A stretch of 64,000 nucleotides of DNA from Labia minor (taxonomy: Eukaryota; Arthropoda; Insecta; Dermaptera; Spongiphoridae): assembly GCA_963082975.1 (NCBI GenBank), contig OY720345.1:10318491-10382490 (forward strand). Direction: 5' to 3'. A program made the position numbers and the translations under genes. Of the stretch, positions 11,810-23,595 are shown in pieces. Each line of letters starts with the position of its first letter. Within the stretch, counting starts at the first letter, position 1. The notes below the pieces were generated by a model, which searched no databases, was not told where the DNA came from, and was given only the letters and a program-made list of their open reading frames with translations.

Positions 11810-12383
11810 TTTATTTATTTGAAAGATCAAGGCAATTTTTTGTAATAATAAAAATTGTATTAAACCTAGGAAAAATATAGAATATAAATATGCATTATAT
11901 ATATAATTTATTATGAGAATAATTACTTATATATCTACTATATATTATAAAGTATGAATAAATCTAATATGTATTGCCTTCTAAGATATATTACTGCATC
12001 TCCTTTTGCTTTTGCTATTAATTAATATGTATTGCTTGGAAGGAAAATGTAAATTTCCGTGGCTTCAATAGTTCTGGCTGTCTGTTGGTTTCATGCGGTT
12101 GGTCTATATATATATATATATATATATGTATATAGACGGAAAAGCACGTCAATCCTCCTCCACCTCACACTGTGTCAAACCTTCTCCCATCCCACCTTAA
12201 CAACCCCACTTCTCACTCACTCACTCACAAACCTCTTATTACGTACCTTAAGGGATTTTATGCGAATAATTATTGAATAATTAAATATTGTTATTAATTT
12301 ATTTATAATATTCATGACTATTAGATAACTAAACTAATATCAGCTTTTCGTTTGTTTTTTTTTTACTTATATTATAATTTTTT
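11810..12383. other. Intergenic stretch with one lower-AT patch
   Basis: No supported gene. At 12050-12250 there is a patch with an (AT)n run and CACTCACTCACTCAC. The 73-codon frame across it is simple-sequence driven and not believed. Confidence 0.4.
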
Positions 12384-12494
12384 ACTATCTCACCAGAGAT
12401 AGTATTGCGATCATGAAAATTTTCGATGTTGAGATTTTGATGTTTATATACGTTTTGAAGGTTCCTGAATCATTTTTACTAAGGTTGAGAAAAA

Positions 12495-12532
<38 letters not shown>

Positions 12533-12800
12533 TATGTATGTAACCATGATTACGCAAAAACGGTTTGAGTTAAATGATGAAATTTGGTACCTGGGCATTA
12601 TTCAAAATTCATAGTTTTTTATCAACTTTTGAGAAATGTAGCTCAACCGGAAGAGGGTCATTACCTACAACGTTTTGTTTTTTCCTCTAAAGTGACCGTA
12701 AAAATAAAGATGTATATTTGAGTTTTTCACATGATTAAAAATTGTATAAAACTACTATATATAGAATTTCAGCTTGAGTGAATCGCTGAAAGTACCAGAA
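12384..12800 (+). mobile_element. HINE-1, 3'-truncated
   Basis: Starts with ACTATCTCACCAGAGATAGT preceded by TTTTTT. It has a long (GT)n with GTATGTATG and the conserved ACGCAAAAACGGTTTGAG to ACCGGAAGAGGG core, and stops after CTGAAAGTACCAGAA. The 3' subterminal repeat and stem-loop are missing. Confidence 0.85.
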
Positions 12801-13217
12801 ACATTATTTATTTTGAATATAATAATTTGTTTGATTATTATAATCATTAATATTATTTATGATTTTTAAAAAAGAAAAATAGGATAGTAAAATAAATGCA
12901 AGAGAGAGAAGTACAGTTGGCCATGGCCTATGAATATCAAACCCCTCCTCCTTCAAACACACCCCTTTCTTCTCTCTCGCCTTGTTTGATTAAACAAGAC
13001 CTCAATATCCCCAAATGAATTAAACTTTGTCTTACTTTGATAACCAAATATTCCCCATCATAATAACGTTATTCAAGTAGTTTTCAAAATTTTAATACTG
13101 AAAAATAAATTAAAAAAAAATATAAATATATTTTTGGGAATAGACTGAACCAATGTGTAGGTATATATATTTATATATTTAAAATATAGAATATCTATTT
13201 AAAAAGATATTATAATA
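12801..13217. other. Intergenic stretch
   Basis: Nothing supported. A short patch at 12900-12985 is less AT-rich (GTTGGCCATGGCC, CCCCTCCTCC) but has no partner elsewhere in the window. Confidence 0.4.
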
Positions 13218-13225
13218 CATTAAAT

Positions 13226-13341
13226 CAGTGACTCTCAACCTGTGGGGCGCACCCCCCTGGGGGGCGCGAGCATATTCAAGAGAAAATTCCTGACTTTTTG
13301 TCAATATGGTTCTATTTTCAATAATTTTTCAATTTTTTTTC

Positions 13342-13372
<31 letters not shown>

Positions 13373-13529
13373 ATGATTTTGTGGGCAAACTTTTGAACAT
13401 TTTCGATTATTTATCAATTTTTTTCAATATGGTTCTAAAAAAAAATGATTTTTATATGCTCTGAAACATTTCCGATGAAAATTATAATTGAAAATTGGGC
13501 CGTGAATACTAAAAGGTTGAGAAACACTA
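13226..13529. mobile_element. hAT-type MITE
   Basis: Left end CAGTGACTCTCAACC and right end GGTTGAGAAACACTA are inverted repeats. Flanks are CATTAAAT (13218-13225) and TATTAAAT (13530-13537), an 8-bp target duplication with one mismatch. The inside contains a self-complementary CCCCCCTGGGGGG, an A-tract, and two copies of TTTTTCAATATGGTTCTA-like sequence. It is non-coding. Confidence 0.8.
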
Positions 13530-13790
13530 TATTAAATGGTAGTTCAAACCACCAAAATTAATAATATGAAAAGTCTAATTTATTTATTAACTTAAATATA
13601 TGTTTATTTTTTAAAAGCCCCCATCCATTTATTTATTTAATGTAACAAATAAAACAGATAGTAAAGAAAAATATATAAAAACGATAAATAAAAAGGAATA
13701 ACATGTTAAATTTAAACCTCCTGAGAGGGCACATCCTAAATATTTTTATTAATATTTTTATTTTCTTGTAATTGTATAGTATAAATAAAA
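13530..13790. other. AT-rich filler
   Basis: No feature beyond T/A simple sequence. Confidence 0.4.
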
Positions 13791-14074
13791 AAAATACCTC
13801 TGACTTTGTACGTCCTACGCAAGGGCAACGCCTATCAAGCCGGTTATATCAATGAGGTGTTCTATGATCAGTAGAACGGGTCCTCTCAACCTTTACCTTG
13901 ATTTTCTTGATCGGAGGCGCTATCAAGTAGCTTTTCCCCAATGTTGTTCCCGAAGGCTGGGTTGACTCCGTCCCATAGACCCCAGCTAGGGAAATTCCCT
14001 TGCCAGACCCGGGACTTTAACCCGGGACCATGTGAATGTGAGGCAGGTTCGCTACCCACACGCCCAATGGCGCC
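13791..14074 (-). mobile_element. tRNA-derived SINE (family SINE-1)
   Basis: On the minus strand the head is GGCGCCATTGGGCGTGTGGG followed by a GTAGCGAACC A-box-like block and a GGGTTAAAGTCCCGGG B-box-like block. The body is CTGGCAAGGGAATTTCCCTA, CTATGGGACGGAGT and GATCAAGAAAATCAAGGTAA, then AACCGGCTTGATAGGCG. The tail is GTCAGAGG plus a T/A-run. It is closely similar to the copies at 21.3 and 61.6 kb. The B box has TTAAAGTCC instead of TTCAAGTCC, so internal Pol III promotion is probably lost here. Confidence 0.85.
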
Positions 14075-14077
14075 TTA

Positions 14078-14766
14078 TTATAGTAGAAATACAAATAAAA
14101 AAAAAATTAGAAAAATATTTCCTACAGTTTGTTTTATTAAATTTAAATTTTAAATCGTAGTTAAATTAAATAAATAGTTGTGTGTAGATAATAAACAATT
14201 TGGTTCGTTAAACTTTTCATTAATAAATAACTGTATGGTTAAATTAGAGAGGAGAGAGTAACATTCATATCAAGTAATTATCAAAAATAGAAGGGATGAA
14301 AGTTCTATCATCACCCTTAAAGGTCTCATCATTGGATTATAAAGAGATAGATATAGGGCCTAAACGAAAATAACACACACACACACACGAACATAATTAA
14401 TTCCCTGTTACATCAATGTTATTTAACTTTGGAGTTGCGCTTGTAACGAGATGCTTTCAACATTACAAAGCCGTTGACTATATAATATTTGTATTTATTT
14501 GAAGCCAATTGTTTAGAGGATAAACTAACTAAGCTATTGGATCCCTTTCTAGTTTGCAATTTTCAGTGTAACTGCTATAAGAGACACCTTACCAAATATT
14601 AGGGAAGACATCAAGAAAAGCCCTCCCCCCCACACCCCACACCTCCATACCACCTGTGCATTTGATTTACCAAGAAGCAAGTAGCACTTTGAAATAAGTA
14701 AGTAATCGACTATAGGAGAGATGAGGCAAAATTCCGTTAACATTTACAACATTCAATACATACAAC

Positions 14767-14797
<31 letters not shown>

Positions 14798-15479
14798 CGA
14801 AACCAACAAAAAGAATTTCCCAAAAGACCAACGAGCCAAACTAGCGAGGCAATTTTTTCCTTCCAACTTATTATTCATTTAAAATTATTTAAGAAAAACT
14901 CTCTCGTGCCATCTCAACTTAACTTTATAAGGTATATTTCTGTTGTGTCAAAGACGCGTAAGTTCTGGGTAAATTTCCTAACATTTTAACTTAAAAAATT
15001 GAAAATCAACTGTGATTTATAATAATATTTTTTTTAATACTTATTTAATTGAAAAAATTTTTGTTTTTAATATATTAAACTTTTTTATAATATTTATTTC
15101 TCTGTTTCAAATAATAAAAATAACAACTATTATAATAATAATAAACGTCTTTATTTATTTATTTTTCGTTTTGTAGTACAAAATAAAAAGTAAATAAATA
15201 AATGAATTAATAGAAAACATAATAAATTAATAACAGTCTGAATTCAAAGATTTATAGAAATTATTTCAAATTAAACTGAGAAACTCAAAAAACTATGATT
15301 TCATTTAATAAAAAGATATATGAAGTTATGTCCCATATTTTAAGAAGATTTGGTCGATTTTTTTTCCTTAAAATAGTATCTTGATAAAGAAAATGTTTGC
15401 CAACTTAACCAACTCTTTATCTTTCGTTATGGTAATTCCTTACTTGTTTAAATGACCTCCCTGTATATATGAGCATATA
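14078..15479. other. Intergenic stretch
   Basis: No supported gene. It holds (CA)n at 14372-14388 and (TTA)n at 14768-14796. A moderately complex patch at 14400-14740 has a 64-codon minus frame with no resemblance to a known family. Confidence 0.4.
14768..14796. repeat. (ATT)n microsatellite
   Basis: About nine uninterrupted TTA units. Confidence 0.95.
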
Positions 15480-15960
15480 CGAGGGTGGGGTGAAAAGTTT
15501 CTGGCCTGACCAAGAAAAACGATGTTTTATTTATTTTTTTTTTTTTTTTGCTTTATTTTTCAACGTAATCTCCATCAACACTGATACATTTCTCATAACG
15601 GTGTTATAATTTAGTTAATAAACTTAATTAATTAATAAAATTATTAATTGATTAAATTATTAATTAATTTAATTTAAGTCTCATCAACAGTTATGAATCG
15701 ACGCAAAGATTCGTTTGGATTACGACTACAGCGCCAAATTGTCGGTAGAAATGGTTTTTCGAAGCATTTTTGGTCTAGCGTTAGCAAACGCGGCACCCAC
15801 GTTGTATACAGCTTTTCCATGTTCCAATGGTTGTGCAAAATATTTCAGCTGACATCGTACAGGTCTCAGCTATCTTGAATGTTGAAAAATAAAGCAAAAA
15901 AAAAATAATTTAAAAACATCGTTTTTCTTGGTCAGGCCGGAAACTTTTCACCCCTCCTCG
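15480..15960 (-). mobile_element. Mariner deletion derivative (Mar-A copy 1)
   Basis: Ends CGAGGGTGGGGTGAAAAGTT and its inverted partner, with TA on both sides, and about 45-bp terminal inverted repeats ending AAAACATCGTTTTTCTTGG. On the minus strand the inside decodes to broken mariner transposase: CTMSAE, VRxILHKH, WVPRLLT-like codons and then LRRFITVDET with the first catalytic Asp. It then jumps to AT-rich sequence and the 3' end (ACACCGTTATGAGAAATG). The rest of the catalytic domain is deleted. The same internal deletion occurs in the copies at 28.4 and 60.5 kb. Confidence 0.85.
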
Positions 15961-16371
15961 TATATATATAAATGATTAGATGAATTTACATAAATAATTT
16001 TTTTTTATTATTTTTTATATGATACATGCACATTCATTCATTCTTTTTAGTTGAGTTGAAAGGCCTCAAAGATAATATGGATTCATGTTTACAAGATCAA
16101 TAACGATGCAGAGTATGTGTTTGTGTTGGCAAACAGAACATATGAGATTTTAGGATTTTCGTATTATTCATATTGTATTGGAATTAGGATCGAAATTAGA
16201 TTATCCAATGGAATGAATGAACCAGAATGAACCAGAAATACGTATATAATTTTATATCAATTTATATATATAAATCAAATAATTTGTAAAAATTAATTAT
16301 AAAAAAATAATTCCTATCTGTGTCTGACGATAGTATACTATCATAAACTAATATATCATTGTAATAATAAA
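15961..16371. other. Intergenic stretch
   Basis: No feature supported. It includes a short CAGAATGAACCAGAA duplication-like patch at 16210-16232. Confidence 0.4.
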
Positions 16372-16855
16372 TTATTCTAATTTAGACTCACGAATAGAAA
16401 TTGTAACTTTACAATGTGGCTTTCTAATATCTTCAAAATTTAAATTTTCTATAATATATTTTTTTAAATCCTCCATATTATTTGTTATATGTTTTAATTT
16501 ATGCTCTGTTTTTATCTTTTAGATTTTTCACTTCCATTGCACTGGATATTATTTTTTCTAACGTTAAATCATTAAAACAAATATTGTCACCCTTATCAAA
16601 GTATTTTTTTTTATCCCTTCATTGATTGGTACGGCAATTCTTCTAAATCGATCAATAGATTTTATTCCTTTTAAGGAATTTTTAATTATTTTATTAGATT
16701 GGAAATTCTCATGCTTACTGAGACTTCTATACTCCTTTGGAAACTTGTACCATATATCTTTATCTGTAGACAATCCTATAATATTAAAGCTTTGACTATC
16801 TATTTTCTTAATGTGTATAAAAAAAAATTTGCCGGCTATACTTATTTGATTTTTA
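16372..16855 (-). pseudogene. Coding remnant of about 160 codons, unrecognised, cut by HINE-1
   Basis: Read on the minus strand, an open frame runs in from the HINE-1 boundary at 16855. It passes FFFIHIKKIDSQSFNIIGL, DKDIWYKFPKEYRSLSKHEN and SIDRFRRIAVPINEGI. A one-base shift in an A9 run leads to FDKGDNICFNDLTLEKI and SSAMEVKNLKDKN. A second shift leads to MEDLKKYIIENLNFEDIRK and SIRESKLE, then TAA at 16374-16372. The residue mix (charged, with ordinary hydrophobics) and the continuation across shifts argue for real former coding. I cannot name it. It could be a decayed host exon, a large transposon protein or an old viral insertion. The upstream end is lost at a HINE-1 insertion. Beyond that element a CAG/GTAAAT donor-like site lies near 17555 on the same strand. 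Confidence 0.5.
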
Positions 16856-17454
16856 AATAAGCTGGAGTGTCTCCACTCGACTATCTCGCAATTTGAATTG
16901 AATTAAATAACATATATTATATTTAAATTAAATTTAATTAATTATAAATTATAAATTAAAATTAATAAATAATATATATTAAACCAGCGCATATTTGGCG
17001 CGTGATTTGCAGTGTTAAAAAATTAATTCTGGTACTTTCAGCGATTCAATCAAGCAGAAATTCTATATATATAGCAGTTTTATACAATCTTTAATCATAT
17101 GAAAGATTATTAAACATATATCTTTATTTTTACGGTCATTTTAGAGGAAAAATAATCAAAACGTTGTAGGTAATTACCCTCTTCCGGTTGAGCTACATTT
17201 CTCAAAAGTTGATAGAAAACTACAAATTTTGAATAAAGCCGATGTACCAAATTTTATTATTTTAGCTCAAACCGTTTTTGCGTAATCTTGTCTACAAACA
17301 CACTCAGAGAGAGACAGAGAGAGACAGACAGACAGACATTTTTCTCAACCTTAGTGAAAATCACTCAGGAACCTTCATAACGTATAAAAACATCAAAATC
17401 TCGACATCGAAAATTTTCATGATCGCAATACTATCTCTGGCGAGATAGTAAAAA
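16856..17454 (-). mobile_element. HINE-1 copy, near full length
   Basis: Read on the minus strand it starts ACTATCTCGCCAGAGATAGT (17450 downwards). It has a (GTCT)n/(CT)n microsatellite, the conserved core, and CTGAAAGTACCAG. It ends with GCGAGATAGTCGAGTGGAGA and CACTCCAGCTTATTT at 16856. Part of the CACGTGACGTGG block is deleted. It sits exactly at the end of the open frame described at 16372-16855. Confidence 0.85.
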
Positions 17455-18417
17455 GTGATGCAAATAAAACTTTAAATGATTATGAAATAAGTAGATTTAA
17501 TATTTACAGTTTTATAGATTTACATTAATTAATAAATTAATATTATTTACCTGAAATAAGTAGAATCAAATAAGAGTGTTCCTTCTTCTGATAACTGATC
17601 AAAACAAGCTAGAAACACTTAATGAATCCTACCAACTTCAGATAATAGTCATTTGACAAATCATATTGAAGGGGGGGGGGGGAATATGATTGTATATATA
17701 TTTGAATCGTCAGTTTATACATTTGCCCAGAATATGGAGTCAACTTTTTTCAAATCTCATTCATTTATTTATTGATATTTGTTATTTTTATTTAATAATA
17801 TTCTAAAGAGGGATAAAATTGAGTTTATCAATTTATCTAATTACTAAATGTATTATACAAGTATTATAATAATATAAATGAATGTGTGTACAATGAATTT
17901 TTCTGAAACTATTTCCAATTGTCAATTGGGTTGGCTTTATTTATTATTAGTATTGAAATAATCAAATAATTCTAAAAATATATTTTTGTACTAACAAACA
18001 CTATGAATATTTAAAAATGATTAGTAAATAACGATATGATATTTTATTAATCCCTTTCATTGATCTGGGATTTTAAATTATAATTAATAAATGAAATAAT
18101 ATAATTATTTAATGGCTTTCCAAAAGATTTTTCGAACTACAAACAATATAGATATCCTAATTAAAATTTTGTTTATATTTTAACTAATTAACAAACATCA
18201 ATGAATAACTTAGTCAAGGGCTTTATTTATTTACTGTGTGTATGTAATAAACCTTGTATCGATTTTCATAAAAGATGAAAATATTATAAATTTAATATAT
18301 ATTATATAACTAACTACGTATACACAAAAGATGAATGTAAATATATAATATTATAGTAACTCATTCTAGAAAAAGAAATCGAGTGGTTAATGAATTAGAA
18401 TTTAGATAACTGTTTTT
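17455..18417. other. Intergenic stretch
   Basis: No firm gene. On the minus strand at about 17555-17612 a short open run (DQLSEEGTLLFDSTYF) is bounded by a TTTCTAG acceptor-like and a CAG/GTAAAT donor-like site. It could be a small exon linked to the 16.4-16.9 kb remnant, but this is weak. A G11-13 tract lies at about 17670. Confidence 0.3.
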
Positions 18418-19015
18418 ACTATCTCGCCAGAGATAGTATTGTAACCACGAAAATTTTCGATGTCGAGATTTTGATGTTTTTATACGTTTTGAAGGTTCCT
18501 GAATCATTTTCACTAATGTTGAGAAAAATGTCTGTGTGTGTGTGTCTTAAAAAGATTACACAAAAACGGTTTGAGCTAGAATAATGAAATTTGGTATACG
18601 GGCATTATTCAAAATTCGTAGTTTTCTATCAACTTTTGAGAAATGCAGCTCAACCGGAAGAGGCTCATTACTTACAACGTTTTGATTTTTTTTCCTCTAA
18701 AGTGACCGTAAAAATAAAGATATATTAGTGATAGTTTTCCGCATGATTAATAATTGTATAAAACTGCTATATATATAGAATTTCAGCTTGATTGAATTGC
18801 TGAAAGTACCAGTATTAATTTTTTAACACTGCAAATCTCACGCGCCAACACGTGACGTGGTGCCATCAACAAAGAGCCAAACATGCACTGGTTTAATAAA
18901 TATTATTTATTACTTTTAATTTATAATTAATTAAATTTAATTTCAATATAATATATGTTAATTAATCCAATTCAAATTTGCAAGATAGTCGAGTGGAGAC
19001 ACTCCAGCTTATTTT
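18418..19015 (+). mobile_element. HINE-1 copy, near full length
   Basis: ACTATCTCGCCAGAGATAGT at 18418 after a T-run, a short (GT)n, the core, and CTGAAAGTACCAG. Next come the CACGCGCCAACACGTGACGT block and CAAGATAGTC, then stem GAGTG-GAGA-CACTC and CAGCTTATTTT. It serves well as a reference copy for the family. Confidence 0.9.
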
Positions 19016-21290
19016 TTCGATATAAAAATTATAGATTCCATATTAAAATAAAGTGAAAAATATTAAAGATTTAGAAAATAATAATTTTAAAGGAATAAAA
19101 AACATTTTAAAAGAATTTTTAAATTAAAAATATTGTAATATAAAAGATAAAACAATATTAAAAATATCGGCAGGAATTTAACGTTAACTCATTTCAATTC
19201 TCAAGTTGATTTAATCAGAAAAATACTCTCATTTTTAAATTCATATAATCAATTTCCCATAATAATAATATAAAAAAAAAAAATAATTCTGAATCAGAAA
19301 ATCCATATTTCTTTTCATTTAACACAGTTAACCAACACCCTACGAGGCATCTTCAAATTTATTAAATCAATTGTAATTTTTATGTTAAAGAATGAGAGAA
19401 TTTTATAAATTGGTCGATTTATTGTTTTCTGTATAAATTCAAATTATTCCCACACATAACATTTTCAGATATCATTTTACATTTGTCCAATCTGTTTATA
19501 ATTCATATATAATATTTACCAAATATTATTAAAAAAACATTTGTAATATTAGAAATTTGCATAGAGTAGAAGGAGGTTAAAAAAAAAATAATAACATTTC
19601 AGATTACGATAAATTTATATAAAATGACAATATCATATTATTTTGTAATTTGAATTTATCTCATGGATTAATTGCTGTACAAATAAGCGAATCGATATAA
19701 CCATTTATTAAGACACATAGGTAATAATTTATATAATAATAGAAGGCAGGAAGAGAGAGAGAGTTCGCCCTTTAAGCTGACTCTACCCCCCACCCCCACC
19801 CCACCATTCCCTTTGCGCCCTTCTCCTTCTCTCTCACTCTTCTGCCACCTTCTCACCCACCACCCCAGTCTATTCTCCTGTGACAACTGAAAGCCTCCTC
19901 AAATTCAATTACCATTTAAATGCTCTTCAGTTTTTCTTTTTCATTTAAGACAATTTATTCATTATTTATTTTCATGTTTTATTTTTACTCCTTTTTTTTC
20001 TTGTTTATCCTTAAAATTTTACTAGATTTTTGCTTATTATGATTATTTTTAGTATTCGTTATATGATATATTTATATTGTACAAAAAAATGTATTAAAAA
20101 AATAGTAATTTTTATAAAAAGTAAATTGAAAAAAATAAAAATATATTTGTTTATTATATATATAAGAGCGCTTCTGATGGCGAAACATAGAACTAAGAAA
20201 ATATATTAAATACGACTTATCTAAAATACAGGAATTTGATCACCTTCAGTATTAAAATAAATTAATTAGAAAAACTATGAAATTGGTTTGCATCGAATAA
20301 GAACTTTAAAGTCGATTATTGGATTTTAGGTAGGCCAATTTTATTATACATTTTATGTACATTTTTGTAAATTATAAAATTAAATTAATAAAATTCTCTG
20401 CATTTTAGTGTAAATCGGATTCCTAATTTATACAAAACCGAACCTTAAATAATTATAATAAACATCATTATATATATATTAAATTTTTTTTCCTTTTTAT
20501 TTTATAAACTGTCGATGTGACATTGGGTAAAAGTTATATTACAATTACAGGTATTTACAAAGAAGGTTTCATTAAACCTTTAATTTGTGTTTGGTATATA
20601 ATGATACATTTTAATTTTTATTTTAATTTAAAATTTGCTATCAAATAATATAAAATTAATTCACACACACACAAACATGTATGTGCATATATATATTAAT
20701 GAAATAAATTAAAATTGTTTAATTTTTACAATTCATGTATAGTTTAATTAAATTAATTTGCCATATAATTATTGTATTTAATTACAATATAATCATATTA
20801 TATATACAAAAATAAACGAAATAAATACTAAATATAAAATAAAATGAAATTTGATAATACAACATAAAAATAACATACATATATGTGTATGTACTATTAA
20901 AATGGATCTCAATATATACTCATACACATAAATAATTTTTTAATTTTTTTAATAATATATTTACCTTTTTTTCAAGAGAGAGAATTAAATTTTTGTGTAG
21001 GTTTGAATATTTATCAAAAATATCAGTAATGGAATTTTTTAAGGGAATCCAATCATAGAATTGTTATTTTTTAAAAAGATTAAGAAAAATTATTTGTTCA
21101 CAAATTTCCAAAGGTTAAATCCAATTATTAATTATATCATGAATACTATACCATACTTAAAAAAAAAACATAAATTATTTTTGTTTTTAATTTTTATTTT
21201 CTTGATTTAAAGAATTAAAAAAGAATTTTTTTTTTATGAAATATTATTTTATTGAATAATTTTAATATTGAAATATTATATAATAAATGA
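19016..21290. other. Long AT-rich intergenic stretch
   Basis: No gene supported. The only distinct patch is 19745-19895, rich in C (CCCCCCACCCCCACCCCACC) and CTCTC. The 72-codon minus frame across it is driven by that composition. (CA)n and (TA)n scraps lie near 20660-20690. Confidence 0.45.
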
Positions 21291-21291
21291 A

Positions 21292-21578
21292 GGCGCCATT
21301 GGGTGTGTGGGTAGCGAACCTGCCTCACATTCACATGGTCCCGGGTTCAAGTCCCGGGCCTGGCAAGGGAATTTCCCTAGCTGGGGTCTATGGGACGGAG
21401 TAAACCCAGCCTCCGGGAACAACATTGGGGAAAAGCTACTTTTATAGCGCCTCCGATCAAGAAAATCAAGGTAAAGGTTGAGAGGACCCGTTCTACTGAT
21501 CATAGGACACCTCATTGATATAACCGGCTTGATAGGCGTTGTTCTTGCGTAGGACGTACAAAAGTCAGAGGTTTTTTT
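21292..21578 (+). mobile_element. tRNA-derived SINE (SINE-1), best preserved copy
   Basis: The head GGCGCCATTGGGTGTGTGGG leads to the A-box-like GTAGCGAACC. A near-consensus B box, GGTTCAAGTCC, lies at 21344-21354 in a CCCGGG frame. The body includes CTGGCAAGGGAATTTCCCTA, GATCAAGAAAATCAAGG and GACCCGTTCTACTGATCATA, with tail GTCAGAGG plus T8 and (AT)n. This is the standard layout of a Pol III-transcribed SINE. The tail T-run may be both terminator and retrotransposition anchor. Copies lie at 13.8 and 61.6 kb. The 79-codon minus-strand frame over it is a by-product. Confidence 0.9.
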
Positions 21579-21966
21579 ATATATATATAATAAATGAATT
21601 TAAATAGGAAAAATAAAAAAAATTTAAAAAATACTAATTATCATACATCTGCGTAATTAATAATTAATAAATAATAATAAAAAATGATTAAAAAATAAAA
21701 AAATTATTTTAATGTAAATCTAGTTCTTTGCGAATCTTGAAACTTTCCCCACCTTTGGCAGACCAAATCACATCACCGAATCGAAATTATTTTAAAAAAT
21801 AAAACCTATTTTGAAGATTTAAATTTAAAAAAAAAGAAAATTCAAAGTATAACGATGAGATAACAAAAAATACAGTGAGTTACAGATAGAGTGTTTATAT
21901 ATATAGATATTGTATAGACCCTTCTAATAAAATCTAGAATAAATTTGTCGAAGCATAAAAAAGGAC

Positions 21967-22038
21967 GCAACAGGTCCTTTTTGCATGACATGCAACAATT
22001 ATGTTATAGAGCCTTTTGGGACTTAAAGAAACTGTTGC
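21967..22038. other. Imperfect hairpin candidate
   Basis: GCAACAG (21967-21973) pairs with CTGTTGC (22032-22038), and GTCC with GGAC lies just inside. The stem is interrupted, and nothing shows that it is transcribed. Confidence 0.25.
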
Positions 22039-22738
22039 GGCTTGTTTGCGTCTTGCAAATAGACTCTATGCTTTCTTTCTCTGTTGTTATTTTTTTAAAA
22101 TGTAAGGTATTCTTTTCCTGAATTAAAATGTTGATAATTCTTTTTTTTTTTTATTTTATTAGAATTCTTGATTTTAAAAATGAATAGAAAATCGATCAAT
22201 ATTTGGAATGTGGCGAGCATTTCTTTTTTTTATTTACCTCGAACAATTAATAATTAATAAAAAAAAAAGTTTGAAAGGTAACTTAAAAAACTGTTCATGT
22301 CATAAATAAATTAAAACTAAATATCATGTCATTTATAATGGACAGTGAAATGAAAAAAAAAATAAAATAAACCATTTTCCATAAATTCATATTCATTAGA
22401 CTAGTAAATTATAATCAATTCTAATCTCTTAACATAAGTAAAAGATTTTCTTTAATTAATAATAAAATGATTTATCAATCTGAACTTTTAAAGAAAATTC
22501 AACTTGTAAGATTTGTTTTTTAAAGAGAGAAAGAGAGAGATGAGATTGTTAAAGGGGAAAAAAAAGGATAGGATTAGTCGATTCAAATGAGCAAGAAGAA
22601 GTCATCAAACAGCCATTTATCTCCGTCTCTTGGTTGTTTTTAATTTACATTTCACTTGGATCGTGAAAAAAAAATCAATTAAGAAAGGATTAAAGTTACA
22701 GATTTCATTTTCATATCTTTGTCTTTTACCTAGTTAAA

Positions 22739-22793
22739 TATATATATATATATATATATATAGGAAACATATTATTATTATTATTATTATTAT
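22739..22793. repeat. (AT)n and (ATT)n microsatellites
   Basis: A run of about twelve AT units is followed after 6 bp by about eight ATT units. Confidence 0.9.
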
Positions 22794-23184
22794 TTATATT
22801 ATTTTTTATATCAAATGGATTAGTTAGATAATAAATATATTATATAATATATATATATACAGTTATTAACCATATTGTTGTTATTTGGAAGAAAAATAAA
22901 TAATATTATATTTTCGTTTGATTAAAACTTGTTGTATAGTATTTGATGAAAACGTAATGTAGAATAATAATAATATAATTATATAAAGTAAATAATTATG
23001 AAATTACTATATGTCTGGGGTACCGTCATGAATTATTCCATTTTTTAGAAGGCAGAAAACATTTAATATTATTTCTAATCTTAAAAATGGTTCTATGGAA
23101 TTTGTTTTGTTTTTTTTTTTATAAAATCGATTCATTTACAGTAGATGGGAGAGTTAAATCGATACATATACATTCAATATACGT

Positions 23185-23440
23185 TAAATTGGGAAGTAGT
23201 AGCGCATGCGACTTATTCTCCAGACTTAGCTCCGTCTGATTACCATCTATTCGGATCATTGGGACATGCACGCTCCGAACAACACTTCGCTTCGTATGAT
23301 AATGTACGAAAATGACTTGATAACTAGTTCGCTTCAAAGGAAGAATTGTTTGTTTGTTTTTTTTTTGTGTGGCATTCAAGAGGTGGGAAAAATGTATAAA
23401 TTCCAATGGAGACTATTTTGAATAAAATATTTTTTTATAA
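23185..23440 (+). pseudogene. Mariner transposase C-terminal fragment
   Basis: The plus strand reads LNWEVVAHATYSPDLAPSDY and then HLFGSLGHARSEQHFASYD. A stop-ridden continuation resembles WLD-FASKEE and GIQEVGKMYK. YSPDLAPSDYHLF is the mariner DD34D signature carrying the third catalytic Asp. The N-terminal two thirds are absent and at least two stops interrupt the frame. A terminal-repeat-like TTCCGGTTACATACTTCTAT lies at about 23480. The 95-codon minus-strand frame here is an antisense shadow. Confidence 0.85.
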
Positions 23441-23595
23441 TTTTCAAATAACAGACGTGCAATTTTTACTAAAAAAATTCCGGTTACATACTTCTATGCC
23501 TGGTATAATTCATTTTTGTGTAAAATATATATTTTTTTAAATACATGCATATAGGCTCTAACAAAAAAGTAATTAAACTGATCTTTTTTCTTCAG

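Larger units (their letters stand above)
21580..23135. other. AT-rich intergenic stretch
   Basis: No gene supported. It includes a possible imperfect hairpin at 21967-22038, (AT)n at 22739-22762 and (ATT)n at 22769-22793. A GA-rich patch lies at 22525-22550. Confidence 0.4.

Noticed and set aside
21276-21515. 79-codon minus-strand frame
   Set aside because: Lies entirely over the SINE-1 copy; its homologue at 13941 arises from the same repeat.
23119-23406. 95-codon minus-strand frame
   Set aside because: Antisense shadow of the plus-strand mariner fragment.
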